DNA of 63,071 bases, from assembly GCA_046341775.1 (NCBI GenBank), contig JBKDQQ010000082.1, forward strand, positions 1 to 63,071, read 5' to 3'. The first letter of the stretch is position 1; each line of letters begins with the position of its first letter. Source of the stretch: SXXH01 sp041165735. Lineage in GTDB: Bacteria > Planctomycetota > UBA1135 > GCA-002686595. The notes under the pieces are model-generated. The model worked only from the letters and a program-made list of their open reading frames with translations. It was not told the DNA's origin and did not search any database. The position numbers and the translations under genes are program-made. Positions 29,652 to 38,104 of the stretch are shown piece after piece.

Positions 29652-30329
29652 CTAGAACCCCGTGCTGACCGAGAGGAACCAATCGACGCCGGACAACCTC
29701 AAGTCGCCGAGATCCGAGCCGAGGTTGGTGCGCGTGTCGGTCCAGCGAGCCCCGACGCCCATCATGACTCCGTCGGCGACGAGCAGTTCCACTCCCCCGC
29801 GCGCATACCAACCGGCGCCGAAGCCGCTGGCGTCGAACTCCGCGCCGTCGATGTCGGGGTCGGACTCGGAGTAGGCCACGATCTGCACGAGCGGACCGAC
29901 GGCACCATGGACGCGCAACCGGTCGGCCACGAAGGTGCTGGCGAACAGACCGCCGCCCAGATCGGCGACGAAGGCGTCGATGTCCACCTGCACGGCGGCG
30001 CCCGTGGCGCTATCGAAGTACACGCCTACGAACCCGGGGCGCCAACCCAGCCCCAGCATGACCTCGGCGCCGACATCGACGGGGCCTTCGCCATGCTTCC
30101 ATTGGCCGCCGCCGCCGACGAAGGGAGCGGGGGACAGTTCGTCCACCTCGACCGAGACCGTGTCCGCCTCGCGCTCCGCGACATCGAAGGTGCGCAGTCC
30201 CGCCTGCCCTTGCAGGATCCACTCGCCCGGCCGCCAGCGCGGTTCGCGCGGCGCGATGGAAGCACAACTGGCGCAGGCGAAGGACAGGCAGGCGCACAGG
30301 AGGCGCCGGGACACGGGGGAGGATCGCAT
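29652..30329 (-). CDS. Outer-membrane beta-barrel protein
   Basis: A 225-residue exported protein (MRSSPVSRRLLCACLSFACASC leader, with a possible lipidation Cys) whose remainder alternates aromatic and small residues in amphipathic strands, ending DLRLSGVDWFLSVSTGF with the terminal Phe of barrel proteins. It resembles small OmpA-like or OmpW-like barrels; the cargo is unknown. An ATG 27 nt upstream would overlap a -10-like element (30355-30360), so the later start is chosen. Two bases separate it from the SUI1 gene. Confidence 0.6.
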   Translation of the reverse strand: MRSSPVSRRLLCACLSFACASCASIAPREPRWRPGEWILQGQAGLRTFDVAEREADTVSVEVDELSPAPFVGGGGQWKHGEGPVDVGAEVMLGLGWRPGFVGVYFDSATGAAVQVDIDAFVADLGGGLFASTFVADRLRVHGAVGPLVQIVAYSESDPDIDGAEFDASGFGAGWYARGGVELLVADGVMMGVGARWTDTRTNLGSDLGDLRLSGVDWFLSVSTGF

Positions 30330-30354
30330 GGAGCGCGGGAGGTCCCGCGTCCAC

Positions 30355-30360
30355 ATGCTA
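30355..30360 (-). promoter_or_regulatory. -10-like TAGCAT (within GCTAGCAT)
   Basis: This lies 25 bp upstream of the outer-membrane protein start and is of the GCTAnnnT type. It excludes the earlier ATG at 30356 as a start. Confidence 0.4.
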
Positions 30361-30380
30361 GCAAGCCGCCGCGACGCGCA

Positions 30381-30680
30381 TCACTCCCCGTGGTCGAGCA
30401 CCCATTGCGCACCGAGGCGCCTGAACACGATGCGCAGGTCGCTGTGGATGTCGAGCAGCTCGACGCGATCCGGATCGAGGCGCACGCGCCATCCGTCGAG
30501 TTGCGCCACGGATCCGGGCGTGGTCGAGATGACATGGACTTCCTCGTCGTCGCGGAGGGACTCCGCGTCGGGCGACGCGAGCTCGAGCAGCGATGGCGGC
30601 AAGGCCATGGCCGAGGCCAGGGTCGCGGGTCGCGCGGCGGGCATGCCGACGACGGTCAACAGGTTGATGGTGATCTTCAT
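30381..30680 (-). CDS. Small hypothetical protein
   Basis: A 99-residue protein from the ATG at 30680 with the N-terminus MKITINLLTVVG. It contains an acidic stretch near 45-52 and alternating strand-like segments at the end (LDGWRVRLDPDRVELLDIH). I recognise no family. It is followed 50 nt later by the outer-membrane protein gene on the same strand. Coding is inferred from protein-like sequence and strand context, and an opposite-strand reading is possible but looks worse. Confidence 0.5.
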   Translation of the reverse strand: MKITINLLTVVGMPAARPATLASAMALPPSLLELASPDAESLRDDEEVHVISTTPGSVAQLDGWRVRLDPDRVELLDIHSDLRIVFRRLGAQWVLDHGE

Positions 30681-30960
30681 CCGGGGGCTCCACAGCGGAG
30701 CTTCGCCGCGTCGTTCCGCCAGCGCCATGGGCCGTGGAGCGCAGCCACCACGCGCAGGCGGGCGCACGACGAGCTTGGCGGGCGGAGCACTGCGCAGGAT
30801 GGCGCGGTGCGGCTACGCACATGGCGCCGAGCGCATCGACCACGCTGCGAATCGCCCTCGACGAACGCGGGGCGCACATTGCTGGTGCGCCAGGCGGGAC
30901 CGCAGTGGTCCCGCGCGGCGCGCATCGACGAACCGCAAGCAGAGACGACAGGAGCACGCC
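30681..30960. other. Divergent intergenic region
   Basis: This 280-bp gap lies between a minus-strand hypothetical gene and the plus-strand membrane-protein trio. Besides the tandem hairpins near 30871-30914 and an AGGAG ribosome-binding site ahead of 30961, no gene is seen. An open plus-strand frame here has no coding character. Confidence 0.5.
30871..30914 (+). promoter_or_regulatory. Two tandem stem-loops in the leader of the YqjD-like operon
   Basis: Stem-loop 1 pairs 30871-30877 with 30885-30891 (7 bp, 7-nt loop). Stem-loop 2 pairs 30894-30901 with 30907-30914 (8 bp, 5-nt loop). They end 46 nt before the start codon. They may be a translational or stability control element, or an upstream terminator. 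Confidence 0.45.
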
Positions 30961-31200
30961 ATGAGCGCGCAGAATCTCGCCCCCACCGAACTGATGCCCC
31001 ACCAGACCCGCAAGCTCGGCGCCGAAGCGCCGAGCGAGCACGCGGAGGCGCAGCGCAGCCTGTACCAGCGCGGCAAGGACACCGTCGTGCAGGCCGAGCA
31101 GAAGTTCGAGACCTACGTCAGCGCCAACCCGATCAAGTCGGTGCTGGTCGCGGCGGGCGTCGGCTTGGCGGTGGGCCTGCTCGTCGGCCGTCGTCGCTGA
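30961..31200 (+). CDS. DUF883/ElaB-YqjD-like membrane-anchored protein
   Basis: A 79-residue protein with a soluble charged part and a C-terminal helix ending in the family pattern (SVLVAAGVGLAVGLLVGRRR). YqjD and ElaB of E. coli are tail-anchored inner-membrane proteins that bind ribosomes in stationary phase. The start has AGGAG 9 nt upstream. It is the first of three genes that mirror the E. coli yqjD-yqjE-yqjK order. Confidence 0.8.
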   Translation: MSAQNLAPTELMPHQTRKLGAEAPSEHAEAQRSLYQRGKDTVVQAEQKFETYVSANPIKSVLVAAGVGLAVGLLVGRRR

Positions 31201-31208
31201 GGCGCGCC

Positions 31209-31670
31209 ATGGTGCAGGCGAGCACGCGACCCGGGATGGCGGAGCCGGTGGCCGATGGCCGCGGCTCGGCCCAAGCCCGCGGAAACGAGGAGGCGCAGGC
31301 GGCCTTGAGCCGACTGCTCGCCGACCTCGGCGAAGCGGGGACGCACATGCGCACGTTGCTCCTCGTCCGGGCGGAACGCAGGAAGCTCCTGCTCCGCCGG
31401 CTGGCGCGACGCGCGATCATGGGCGTCGTCGCGCTGCTCGCGCTGGGACCGCTGCTCCTCGCCGGCGTGGCCTACGCCGTCGTGGGCTGGTCCCAGCTGC
31501 TGCACGAACTCTCGGGAGGACGCGACTGGCTGGCGAACCTCGCCACCGGGACCTCCATCCTCGCGCTGGTGGCCGCTTGCGCGTGGTGGCTGCGTCGTCG
31601 CGCGCAAGCGCGCGCCTTGGAGTCGTTCGAGGAGGCCATGGGCCGCATCGCCACGGGAGAAGTCCGATGA
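31209..31670 (+). CDS. YqjE/holin-X-like membrane protein
   Basis: A 153-residue protein with an N-terminal soluble helix (about 22-65) and two membrane helices (MGVVALLALGPLLLAGVAYAVVGW and GTSILALVAACAWWL), which fits the phage-holin-like PF07332 family that includes YqjE. It begins 8 nt after the YqjD-like gene, and its stop overlaps the next start (ATGA). Its function is unknown, and pairing with YqjD-like proteins is common. Confidence 0.65.
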   Translation: MVQASTRPGMAEPVADGRGSAQARGNEEAQAALSRLLADLGEAGTHMRTLLLVRAERRKLLLRRLARRAIMGVVALLALGPLLLAGVAYAVVGWSQLLHELSGGRDWLANLATGTSILALVAACAWWLRRRAQARALESFEEAMGRIATGEVR

Positions 31671-32035
31671 GCTCGAAGAACAAGGGCGCCGAGGAGCGCT
31701 GGCTCGACGCGCGCGAGGCGGAAGCGCGCGCGGCGTTGGCGCGCTGCCTGGAACGCGCCGCGGCGGACGGCGTCGAGGCGTTGCGCCTCGACCAGCGCTG
31801 GAAGGCGGATCCTGCGGTGCGCACGGCCTGCGGCACCGCGGCCGAGCTCTTGTCGAGCGACGCGGCGCTGGCGCTGATCGAGGGCGGGATCGTCAAGGGC
31901 TCGCCTCTCGCGCCGCTCGCCGGCGCGTTGCAAGGCGTGCTGCGCCTCGCGGACGCCGCAGGGGTCGCGGGCGCGACGTTGGACGCGCTCGGCGCCAACG
32001 GCGGGGCGGGTCCGCGCGCCGGCTGGCTCGACTGA
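31667..32035 (+). CDS. Small hypothetical protein, third gene of the YqjD-like operon
   Basis: A 122-residue Ala-rich helical protein starting at an ATG that overlaps the upstream stop codon. The first 60 residues could form a coiled coil (ERWLDAREAEARAALARC) and the rest is small-residue rich. It occupies the place of yqjK, but sequence similarity to YqjK cannot be claimed. The coupled start supports its being real. Confidence 0.6.
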   Translation: MSSKNKGAEERWLDAREAEARAALARCLERAAADGVEALRLDQRWKADPAVRTACGTAAELLSSDAALALIEGGIVKGSPLAPLAGALQGVLRLADAAGVAGATLDALGANGGAGPRAGWLD

Positions 32036-32068
32036 GCCGGGCGCGGCGCGGGCCTCGCGCGCGGCGGC

Positions 32069-33592
32069 CTAGGGCACCCACTCGACGCGCAACGCGTTGC
32101 TGAAGTTGTGCCTGTGCGGCGTGCAATACGACGGGTCGGCGTCGCGGTACCACACCTGGTAGTACCGCGCGCCCAAGCCCTCGGCCGCGATGCGGCCGTT
32201 GGTGGAGAGGTTCATGCCCGAGGGCGGCCACTCGCACCCGCCGGTCTGCGTGCGCGCTCGTCCCAGCCACACCAGGGATCCCGTGACGCAGCGCACGCCA
32301 TCGCCCCAGGCGACTCCCATGCCTCCAGCGAGCGTCTGCGTGCCTTGGTAGAAGCCCAGCGAAGTCGTGCGCGGCAAGCCCTCGACGCGCAACAGCAACT
32401 CGTCGGCCACGATGCTCGAGAAGCCAGTCGAGGAGAGGCGCGCGCCTTCCGGCACGCTGGAGCTCGGACAACCTGATCCGGCGGCGCCCGAGCCGCAGGG
32501 ACAAGCGCCGGAGTCGCCGAAGCACAGGGCGCGACTGCGTTCCTCGCAGGCGTCGGGACGCAGGTCGCCGTTGATGTCCGCGCGCACGCCGAAGCGCACC
32601 GCGCACGCGTCGAGCACGAGATCGCCGTCGCAATCCTGCTCGCGTGCTCCCTCGAGCTGCATGGCGTCTTCGACCTCGTTCCCGTCGCAATCGCGCGTGA
32701 CGTACAAGGTGTCGACCGAGCCCGCGGCGATCGCGATGCAACGCTTGGCCTCCGTCGACACCGAGGTCTGTCCGTGGCCGTTCCAGCCCCACGCTCGCAC
32801 GGTACCGTCGGCGCGCAACGCCGCCGAGTGGCGCTCTCCTGCGGCGACCGCCACGCACGGCCCGAGGTCGTCGGGGACGTTGCATTGGCCGTCGTCGTTG
32901 CGCCCCCACGCGATCACCGAACCGTCGAAGCGCACGGCGAGGCTGTGCGCGGCCCCGGCGGCGATGGCGGCGATTCCGCCCGCGTTCAGCGAGCATTGCC
33001 CGTGGCTGTCGTCGCCGAAGCCGATCACATCGTGGTTGGCGAGCAGCAGCAAGGTGTGCGCTCCGCCCGCCGCGATCGCCACCACCGCGGATGGAGGCTC
33101 GGGGACTTGGCACTGGCCGTGGTCGTCGAGGCCCCACGCGCGCACGCGACCGTCGGCCTGGAGCACCACGCTGTGTCCGTAGCCGGCCTCCACCTGCACG
33201 ACCGGCCCGAGATCCGTCGGCGGCGCGCTGTTCCATTGCGCGCAGGCGTAGGCGTTCGCGCACCAATGATCGAGCGCGCCGTCGAGGCGCAAGGCGAGCA
33301 CGTGCTGCTCGCCCACCGCCACGTCCTTGTGGCGCGTCGCGCCGAATGGTCGCAGCGCGACCCCGGTGTGGTCCCACACGATGGTCCCTCCGTCGGCGGC
33401 GATGGCGACCGAGCGGAAGCGCCACGCGTCGACCGCCTGCACGAGCAGCGTGTCGAGCGACGCGACATGCAAGCCTCCTCCGAGGCCCGCGGAGGCCAGC
33501 ATCCCCGAGGGGGACTGGGCGCGCGCACTGGACGCGACCAGCGTGGCGGCGAACGCCGCGAAGCACGACGACGAGCGGATGGACCGGCGCAT
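32069..33592 (-). CDS. Secreted RCC1-repeat protein with calcium-loop and C-terminal surface domain
   Basis: A 507-residue protein with a signal peptide (about 1-25, ending SSARAQS). Residues about 50-300 are RCC1-type propeller repeats (AxGxxHSxxLRxDGxVxAWGxNxxGQ). Three dockerin-like loops follow (301-310, 320-330, 339-350; each DxDGD or DINGD type). Residues 357-507 form a Cys-rich C-terminal domain starting CFGDSGACPC and ending RYYQVWYRD with a beta strand. The same domain ends the beta-helix protein at 59627-61630. This layout is typical of planctomycete secreted proteins, and the binding partner is unknown. The ATG at 33592 starts the signal peptide. Confidence 0.85.
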   Translation of the reverse strand: MRRSIRSSSCFAAFAATLVASSARAQSPSGMLASAGLGGGLHVASLDTLLVQAVDAWRFRSVAIAADGGTIVWDHTGVALRPFGATRHKDVAVGEQHVLALRLDGALDHWCANAYACAQWNSAPPTDLGPVVQVEAGYGHSVVLQADGRVRAWGLDDHGQCQVPEPPSAVVAIAAGGAHTLLLLANHDVIGFGDDSHGQCSLNAGGIAAIAAGAAHSLAVRFDGSVIAWGRNDDGQCNVPDDLGPCVAVAAGERHSAALRADGTVRAWGWNGHGQTSVSTEAKRCIAIAAGSVDTLYVTRDCDGNEVEDAMQLEGAREQDCDGDLVLDACAVRFGVRADINGDLRPDACEERSRALCFGDSGACPCGSGAAGSGCPSSSVPEGARLSSTGFSSIVADELLLRVEGLPRTTSLGFYQGTQTLAGGMGVAWGDGVRCVTGSLVWLGRARTQTGGCEWPPSGMNLSTNGRIAAEGLGARYYQVWYRDADPSYCTPHRHNFSNALRVEWVP

Positions 33593-33881
33593 GGCGACTC
33601 CCCTTCGCTGCGGACGGACGGGACGGTGGCTCGCCGCCCACCGCTCGAAGCGGGTGGTGGACGCGGACGCGCGACCGTGCTGGATGCATCGGAAGGTCGC
33701 GTCGCGGGCGATCAGGACTTTCGCCGCGGACGGCCGGAGATTCCCCGCGCTGCGACCACGATCGATCCTGTCAAGGATTCCGGACAAGACCACCTACGCA
33801 CGAGGGCGAACTCCGGGGGCGAGTCGGACGCAGGCCGCGCCGCATGCGCGCCTCGGCCGATGCGCCGCTAGGCTGGGGAGC
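33593..33881. other. Divergent intergenic region
   Basis: This 289-bp gap lies between the RCC1 protein gene and the FAD-oxidoreductase gene. Only a -10-like TAGGCT next to the latter start is notable. Reading frames that cross it are open by composition and show no protein features. Confidence 0.5.
33869..33874 (+). promoter_or_regulatory. -10-like TAGGCT (within GCTAGGCT), 7 bp before a start codon
   Basis: The box ends 7 bp before the ATG of the FAD-dependent oxidoreductase. If used, transcription would begin at or near the start codon, and the GGGGAG between them would not be transcribed. Confidence 0.4.
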
Positions 33882-35567
33882 ATGCAGGCAGCCACGCCCA
33901 CCTTCCTAGCCATGGCCATCGTCCTCGCCGCCTCGTGCCGCGTCGCCGCTCCCGGGGCCGCGACCCGCCGCGCGGAACCAGCGTCGCGCGTCGTCGCGGC
34001 GGATGTGTGCGTGTACGGCGCCACGTCCGCCGGAGTGGTGGCCGCCGTGCAGGCGCGCCGGATGGGGCGGAGCGTGGTGCTGGTCGATTGCGACGGTTGG
34101 GTGGGAGGCCTGTCCGCGAGCGGACTGGGCGCCACGGACATCGGCGACAAGCAGGCGATCGGCGGCCTGGCGCGCGAGTTCTATCGCGCGGTCAAGCGCC
34201 ACTACGACGCCCCGGGGAGCTGGACGCGCGAGACCCGCGAGGACTACCTGCGCGACGGACTCGGCCACGCGCGCGACGCCGACGCGGCCTGGACCTTCGA
34301 GCCCTCCGTGGCGAGCGCCATCTTCGCCGGGTGGCTCGGCGAAGTCGGCCTCGAACCGCTGCGAACCAGGCTCCTGCGGCCCGAGGCGGGCGACAACCGC
34401 GCCAGCGTCGACAAGGTCGGCGCGCGGATCGTCGCGGCCCGCATGGAGGACGGCACGCGCATCGAGGCGCGCATGTGGCTCGATTGCAGCCATGAAGGCG
34501 ACCTGCTGGCGGCGGCCGGCGCGTCCTTCCGGGTCGGGCGCGAGGCGAACGCCGAGCACGGCGAGTCGCTGAACGGAGTGCAGGTCGCCCGGGCCACCAA
34601 GCACCAGTTCGCCCATCCTGTCTCCGCGCGCGTCGATCCCGCCGATCCCGCCAGTCCGCTCCTGCCGGGCATCGAAGCCGGGCCGGGCCCGGAGGGCGGC
34701 GCGGACCGCAAGGTGCAGGCCTACTGCTTCCGCATGTGCGTCACGGACGTCGAAGCCAACCGAAGGCCTTGGCCGAAGCCGATCGACTACGACGAACGCG
34801 ACCACGAGCTGCTGCTGAGGCACTTCGACGCGGGATCGACGATGGCGCCTTGGCATCCCTTGTGGATGCCCAACCGCAAGACCGACGCCAACAACAACGG
34901 CGCCGTCTCCACCGACTGGATCGGAGGCAACTGGGAGTGGCCCGAAGCCTCGCACGCGCGGCGCGCGGAGCTGCACGCGGCCCACAAGCGTTGGCAGCAA
35001 GGCTTGATGTGGACGCTGGCCCACCACCCGCGCGTTCCGCGCGCAGTGCGGGAGGAGATCGCGCGGTGCGGCCCCGCCAAGGACGAGTTCGAAGCCACCG
35101 ACGGCTGGCCGCCGCTCATCTACGTGCGCGAAGCTCGCCGCTTGCGCGGGGTCGCCACGATGACCGAGCACCATTGCATGTCCCGCGCCGTGGTGGACGA
35201 CCCGGTGGGACTGGGCGCGTACACGATGGACTCGCACAACGTCCAACGCCACGCGGACGCGGCGGGCCGGGTGCGCAACGAAGGCGATGTGCAAGTGCGC
35301 GTCCCGCGTCCCTACCCCATCGCGTGGCGCGCGCTGCTGCCGGAGCGGGAGCAGTGCTCCAACCTCGTCGTGCCCGTGTGCTTGTCCGCGACGCACATCG
35401 CCTACGGTTCGATCCGCATGGAACCGGTCTACATGGTGCTCGGGCAATCGGCGGCGACGGGTGCCTGCCTCGCGCTCGAACGCGCCGTCGACCTGCACGA
35501 CTTGCCGTACCACGCGCTGCGCGAGCGACTGGGCGCGGACGGACAGGTGCTCGACTGGCCGCGCTGA
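33882..35567 (+). CDS. FAD-dependent oxidoreductase, probable lipoprotein
   Basis: A 561-residue protein of the PF12831 FAD-dependent oxidoreductase family. After an N-terminal leader with a Cys19 lipidation candidate (VLAASC) comes the dinucleotide-binding motif VCVYGATSAGVVAAVQARRMGR, the strand VVLVDCD and the family's GGLSASGLGATD. LYVREARRLRG-type residues (IYVREARRLRGV) and a C-terminal FAD-closing segment (ACLALERAVDL) are present. These proteins are abundant in Planctomycetes and may oxidise sugar-like substrates; the substrate is unknown. The sulfatase-like gene on the same strand follows after 253 bp. Confidence 0.85.
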   Translation: MQAATPTFLAMAIVLAASCRVAAPGAATRRAEPASRVVAADVCVYGATSAGVVAAVQARRMGRSVVLVDCDGWVGGLSASGLGATDIGDKQAIGGLAREFYRAVKRHYDAPGSWTRETREDYLRDGLGHARDADAAWTFEPSVASAIFAGWLGEVGLEPLRTRLLRPEAGDNRASVDKVGARIVAARMEDGTRIEARMWLDCSHEGDLLAAAGASFRVGREANAEHGESLNGVQVARATKHQFAHPVSARVDPADPASPLLPGIEAGPGPEGGADRKVQAYCFRMCVTDVEANRRPWPKPIDYDERDHELLLRHFDAGSTMAPWHPLWMPNRKTDANNNGAVSTDWIGGNWEWPEASHARRAELHAAHKRWQQGLMWTLAHHPRVPRAVREEIARCGPAKDEFEATDGWPPLIYVREARRLRGVATMTEHHCMSRAVVDDPVGLGAYTMDSHNVQRHADAAGRVRNEGDVQVRVPRPYPIAWRALLPEREQCSNLVVPVCLSATHIAYGSIRMEPVYMVLGQSAATGACLALERAVDLHDLPYHALRERLGADGQVLDWPR

Positions 35568-35820
35568 AGGACCGCCTCGCGCATGGGCCGTCGAGTACGT
35601 CCGGCGCGGTTCGCCATGCGCCAGCCGTCGCGCGTCGGGGTCCCTGCCTCGCCCGACGGCACACGTGTTCCGTGAATTCCTGTGAAAAGCGGAGCAAGAC
35701 GAATGCGGCCCTGACGGATTCACCGGATTCATGCCGGGAATTGGCCTCGTTCGAGGAAACCAACGCGAGCGGCGCGGGTTGTACTGCAGGAGGCGCGGAC
35801 CCTCGCCGCGCGGCCTGTAC

Positions 35821-38100
35821 ATGCGAATCCCGCGCGTCCCCGCCCTGCTGCTCCTCGCCTGCGCCTGCGCACCTTCCGCGGAGCAAGGCCGCCCCGCGGT
35901 GGTCGACCGACCGGAACTGAGCACCTCCGCGCTCGTCGTGCAGGAGGAACGCGTGACCGCGACGGTGTGGGAGGCCCGCCAGGGAACGGAGGACTTGCGG
36001 ATCGACGCGGAGTCGCGCCGCGACGTCGCCGTGGACGGCGCCGCGGCCCTGATGCTCGACGGCGCCGGACCCAAGTCGCTGCGCATCCCGCTTCGCCCCG
36101 GCCGCGCCTTCGATGTCGTCAGGCCGCGGCTGTTGATCCGCCGGGTCGACGCGCTGGAGGTCGAGCTGTGGCGTGGCGACGAACGCCTGCACTACGCCGA
36201 ATCGCCGCTGGTCGCAGGCACCACGCTGGAAGCGGCCACGATCGAGGTCCCGCTCGCGATCGACGCCGCGCAGGCCGATGCGCTCGTCCTGCGGGTGCGC
36301 GGCGGCGGGCCGGTGGTGTACGCGAGCGTGGACTTGCTCGAGATGCCGCTCGAGGACCGGCTCCCCGACGTGCAGCGCGGCGCCGGATTGATCGCCATCG
36401 GCGACGATCTGCGGCGCGGCGTCGGGCTGTCGAGCAACACGCCGCTGGGGTTCCACTTGTCCGACAAGCACGGCGCGGAGATCGGCTTCTCCTACGGCGT
36501 GCCGCAAGCGCTGCGCCGCCGAGGCGAGCCCCCTGTCCTGTCCGTGATCCTCTCGCGCCCGGGCCATTCGGAGCGCAGGCACATCCTGCCCATCGAACCG
36601 GGCGACGAGCCCAGCGCCTGGCACTGGGTGCGCCTCCCGCTCGGCGAACACGCCGGCCACGAGCTCGATGTGCGCTTCGAACTGGAGTCGAGGAGCGGCG
36701 CGCCGGAACTGTGCGCCGTGAGCGAACCGAAGGTGCTGACGCCCGGGGACACGGCTCCCACGGTCCTGCTCGTCACGTCGGACACGCACCGCGCCGACCA
36801 TCTGGGCGCGGCGGGCGGCAGGACGCGCACGCCCGTGCTCGATGCGCTGGCGGCGCGCGGCGTGCTGATGGAACGGTGCTTCGCCACCACCAATGTCACC
36901 TTGCCCTCGCACGTCGCGATCCTGACCGGCCGCCATCCGCGCGACACGGGAATCATGGACAACGACTCGCGCCTGTCGGACGACGCGCCGACCCTGGCCG
37001 AGTCCTTCCGCGAAGCCGGCTGGCACACGATCGCGGCCGTCAGCGCCGGACACCTCGCCCACGAGTGGAGCGGCCTGGGACAAGGCTTCGACCGCATGTT
37101 GCAGACCTCGCGACCGGATCGGCGCGCGGGCGAGACGATCACGTACCTCAACCGCTCGTTGGAAGAGCTGGACGGGCGACCGCTCTTCGTGTGGCTGCAT
37201 CTGTTCGACGCGCACACGCCCTATGCGCCGCCGAAGGGCGCGGCGGAGGCCTACTACGAGGCGGATCCCCTCGCCGCGCAGGCGACCGCGCGCGCCTTGC
37301 CCGTCGAGCGCGTCCCGGCGCACATGCCCGGCGTGGAGGACGCGAACTGGGTCGTGGCCAACTACGACGGCGAGGCCAGCTACCTCGATGGCGAGCTGGC
37401 GCGGCTGCTCGAGCGCCCCCGCATGCGCACGGCCATCGTGGCCTTCACGGCCGACCATGGCGAGAGCTTCGGCGAGCATGGCGTCTGGTGGGACCACGCC
37501 GAGTTGTACCCGCAGACGACGCGCGTCCCCTTGATCCTCGCCTGGCCCGGCGCGCCGCAAGGCGCGCGGCGCGACGAGCTCGTCCTCAACAACGACCTCG
37601 GGCGCACGCTGCTTGATCTCGCCGACCTGCGACAGGCGCGCTTCCCCGGACGCAACCTGCTCGCCAAGGAGAAGCGACCCGAACCGATCCACCTGCTTTC
37701 TTCGCACGGCACCTCCGCGGCGTTGGTGGACTGGCCTTGGCAAGTGGTGTTGTCGTTGGTCGACCACCATCCGGACAGCCAGGAGCTGTCGCCGCGCAAG
37801 GCGCGTCACTCCGTCGAGCTGTACGACCTGCAGGCGGATCCGGAGGCGTTGGTGGATCTCGCCGGGCACGAGGTGGAGCGCGCACGCGACCTGCGCGGCG
37901 ACTTGGTGGACTGGCTCTCGCGCCGCGAAGCGCTGCGTTGGGGCCGACGCAACTCGCGCGGATCGGCGATGGCCGCGACCCTGCAGGCCTTGGGCTACGC
38001 CGGAACGGAAGCCGCGCCGGAGCACGGCTCCAACGCGGCCTTGATCGCGCGCGATTGCGACTGCGTCGAGTGCCGACGCTGGCAAGACTTGGTGCGCTAG
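35821..38100 (+). CDS. Sulfatase-fold hydrolase lipoprotein without the formylglycine Cys
   Basis: A 759-residue protein with a lipoprotein-type leader (LLACACAPS). Residues about 25-305 form an all-beta region without a recognised family, and the alkaline-phosphatase-like sulfatase domain starts near 313 (TVLLVTSDTHRADHLG). Metal-binding Asp321 is present and the second metal site is FTADHGESFGEH. The catalytic position reads TNVTLPSH (Thr360) instead of C/S-x-P-x-R, so no formylglycine can form. Related Thr-type proteins act as phosphoesterases or phosphotransferases. A Cys-rich end (DCDCVECRRW) is unusual. The substrate is unknown. Confidence 0.82.
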   Translation: MRIPRVPALLLLACACAPSAEQGRPAVVDRPELSTSALVVQEERVTATVWEARQGTEDLRIDAESRRDVAVDGAAALMLDGAGPKSLRIPLRPGRAFDVVRPRLLIRRVDALEVELWRGDERLHYAESPLVAGTTLEAATIEVPLAIDAAQADALVLRVRGGGPVVYASVDLLEMPLEDRLPDVQRGAGLIAIGDDLRRGVGLSSNTPLGFHLSDKHGAEIGFSYGVPQALRRRGEPPVLSVILSRPGHSERRHILPIEPGDEPSAWHWVRLPLGEHAGHELDVRFELESRSGAPELCAVSEPKVLTPGDTAPTVLLVTSDTHRADHLGAAGGRTRTPVLDALAARGVLMERCFATTNVTLPSHVAILTGRHPRDTGIMDNDSRLSDDAPTLAESFREAGWHTIAAVSAGHLAHEWSGLGQGFDRMLQTSRPDRRAGETITYLNRSLEELDGRPLFVWLHLFDAHTPYAPPKGAAEAYYEADPLAAQATARALPVERVPAHMPGVEDANWVVANYDGEASYLDGELARLLERPRMRTAIVAFTADHGESFGEHGVWWDHAELYPQTTRVPLILAWPGAPQGARRDELVLNNDLGRTLLDLADLRQARFPGRNLLAKEKRPEPIHLLSSHGTSAALVDWPWQVVLSLVDHHPDSQELSPRKARHSVELYDLQADPEALVDLAGHEVERARDLRGDLVDWLSRREALRWGRRNSRGSAMAATLQALGYAGTEAAPEHGSNAALIARDCDCVECRRWQDLVR

Positions 38101-38104
38101 CCCC

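Noticed and set aside
30961..32035. The trio read as phage holin genes
   Set aside because: The DUF883-type protein first in line and the coupled third gene fit the YqjD/E/K arrangement better, and no lysis or phage gene is near.
35568..35820. A possible small gene in the gap before the sulfatase-like gene
   Set aside because: A Cys/Ser-rich frame is open here but continues antisense-like into neighbouring genes, without a ribosome-binding site or recognisable protein features.
35116..38085. A long minus-strand open frame opposite the sulfatase-like and FAD genes
   Set aside because: The plus-strand genes show clear family motifs, while the minus-strand sequence is Arg/Ala-rich without motifs.
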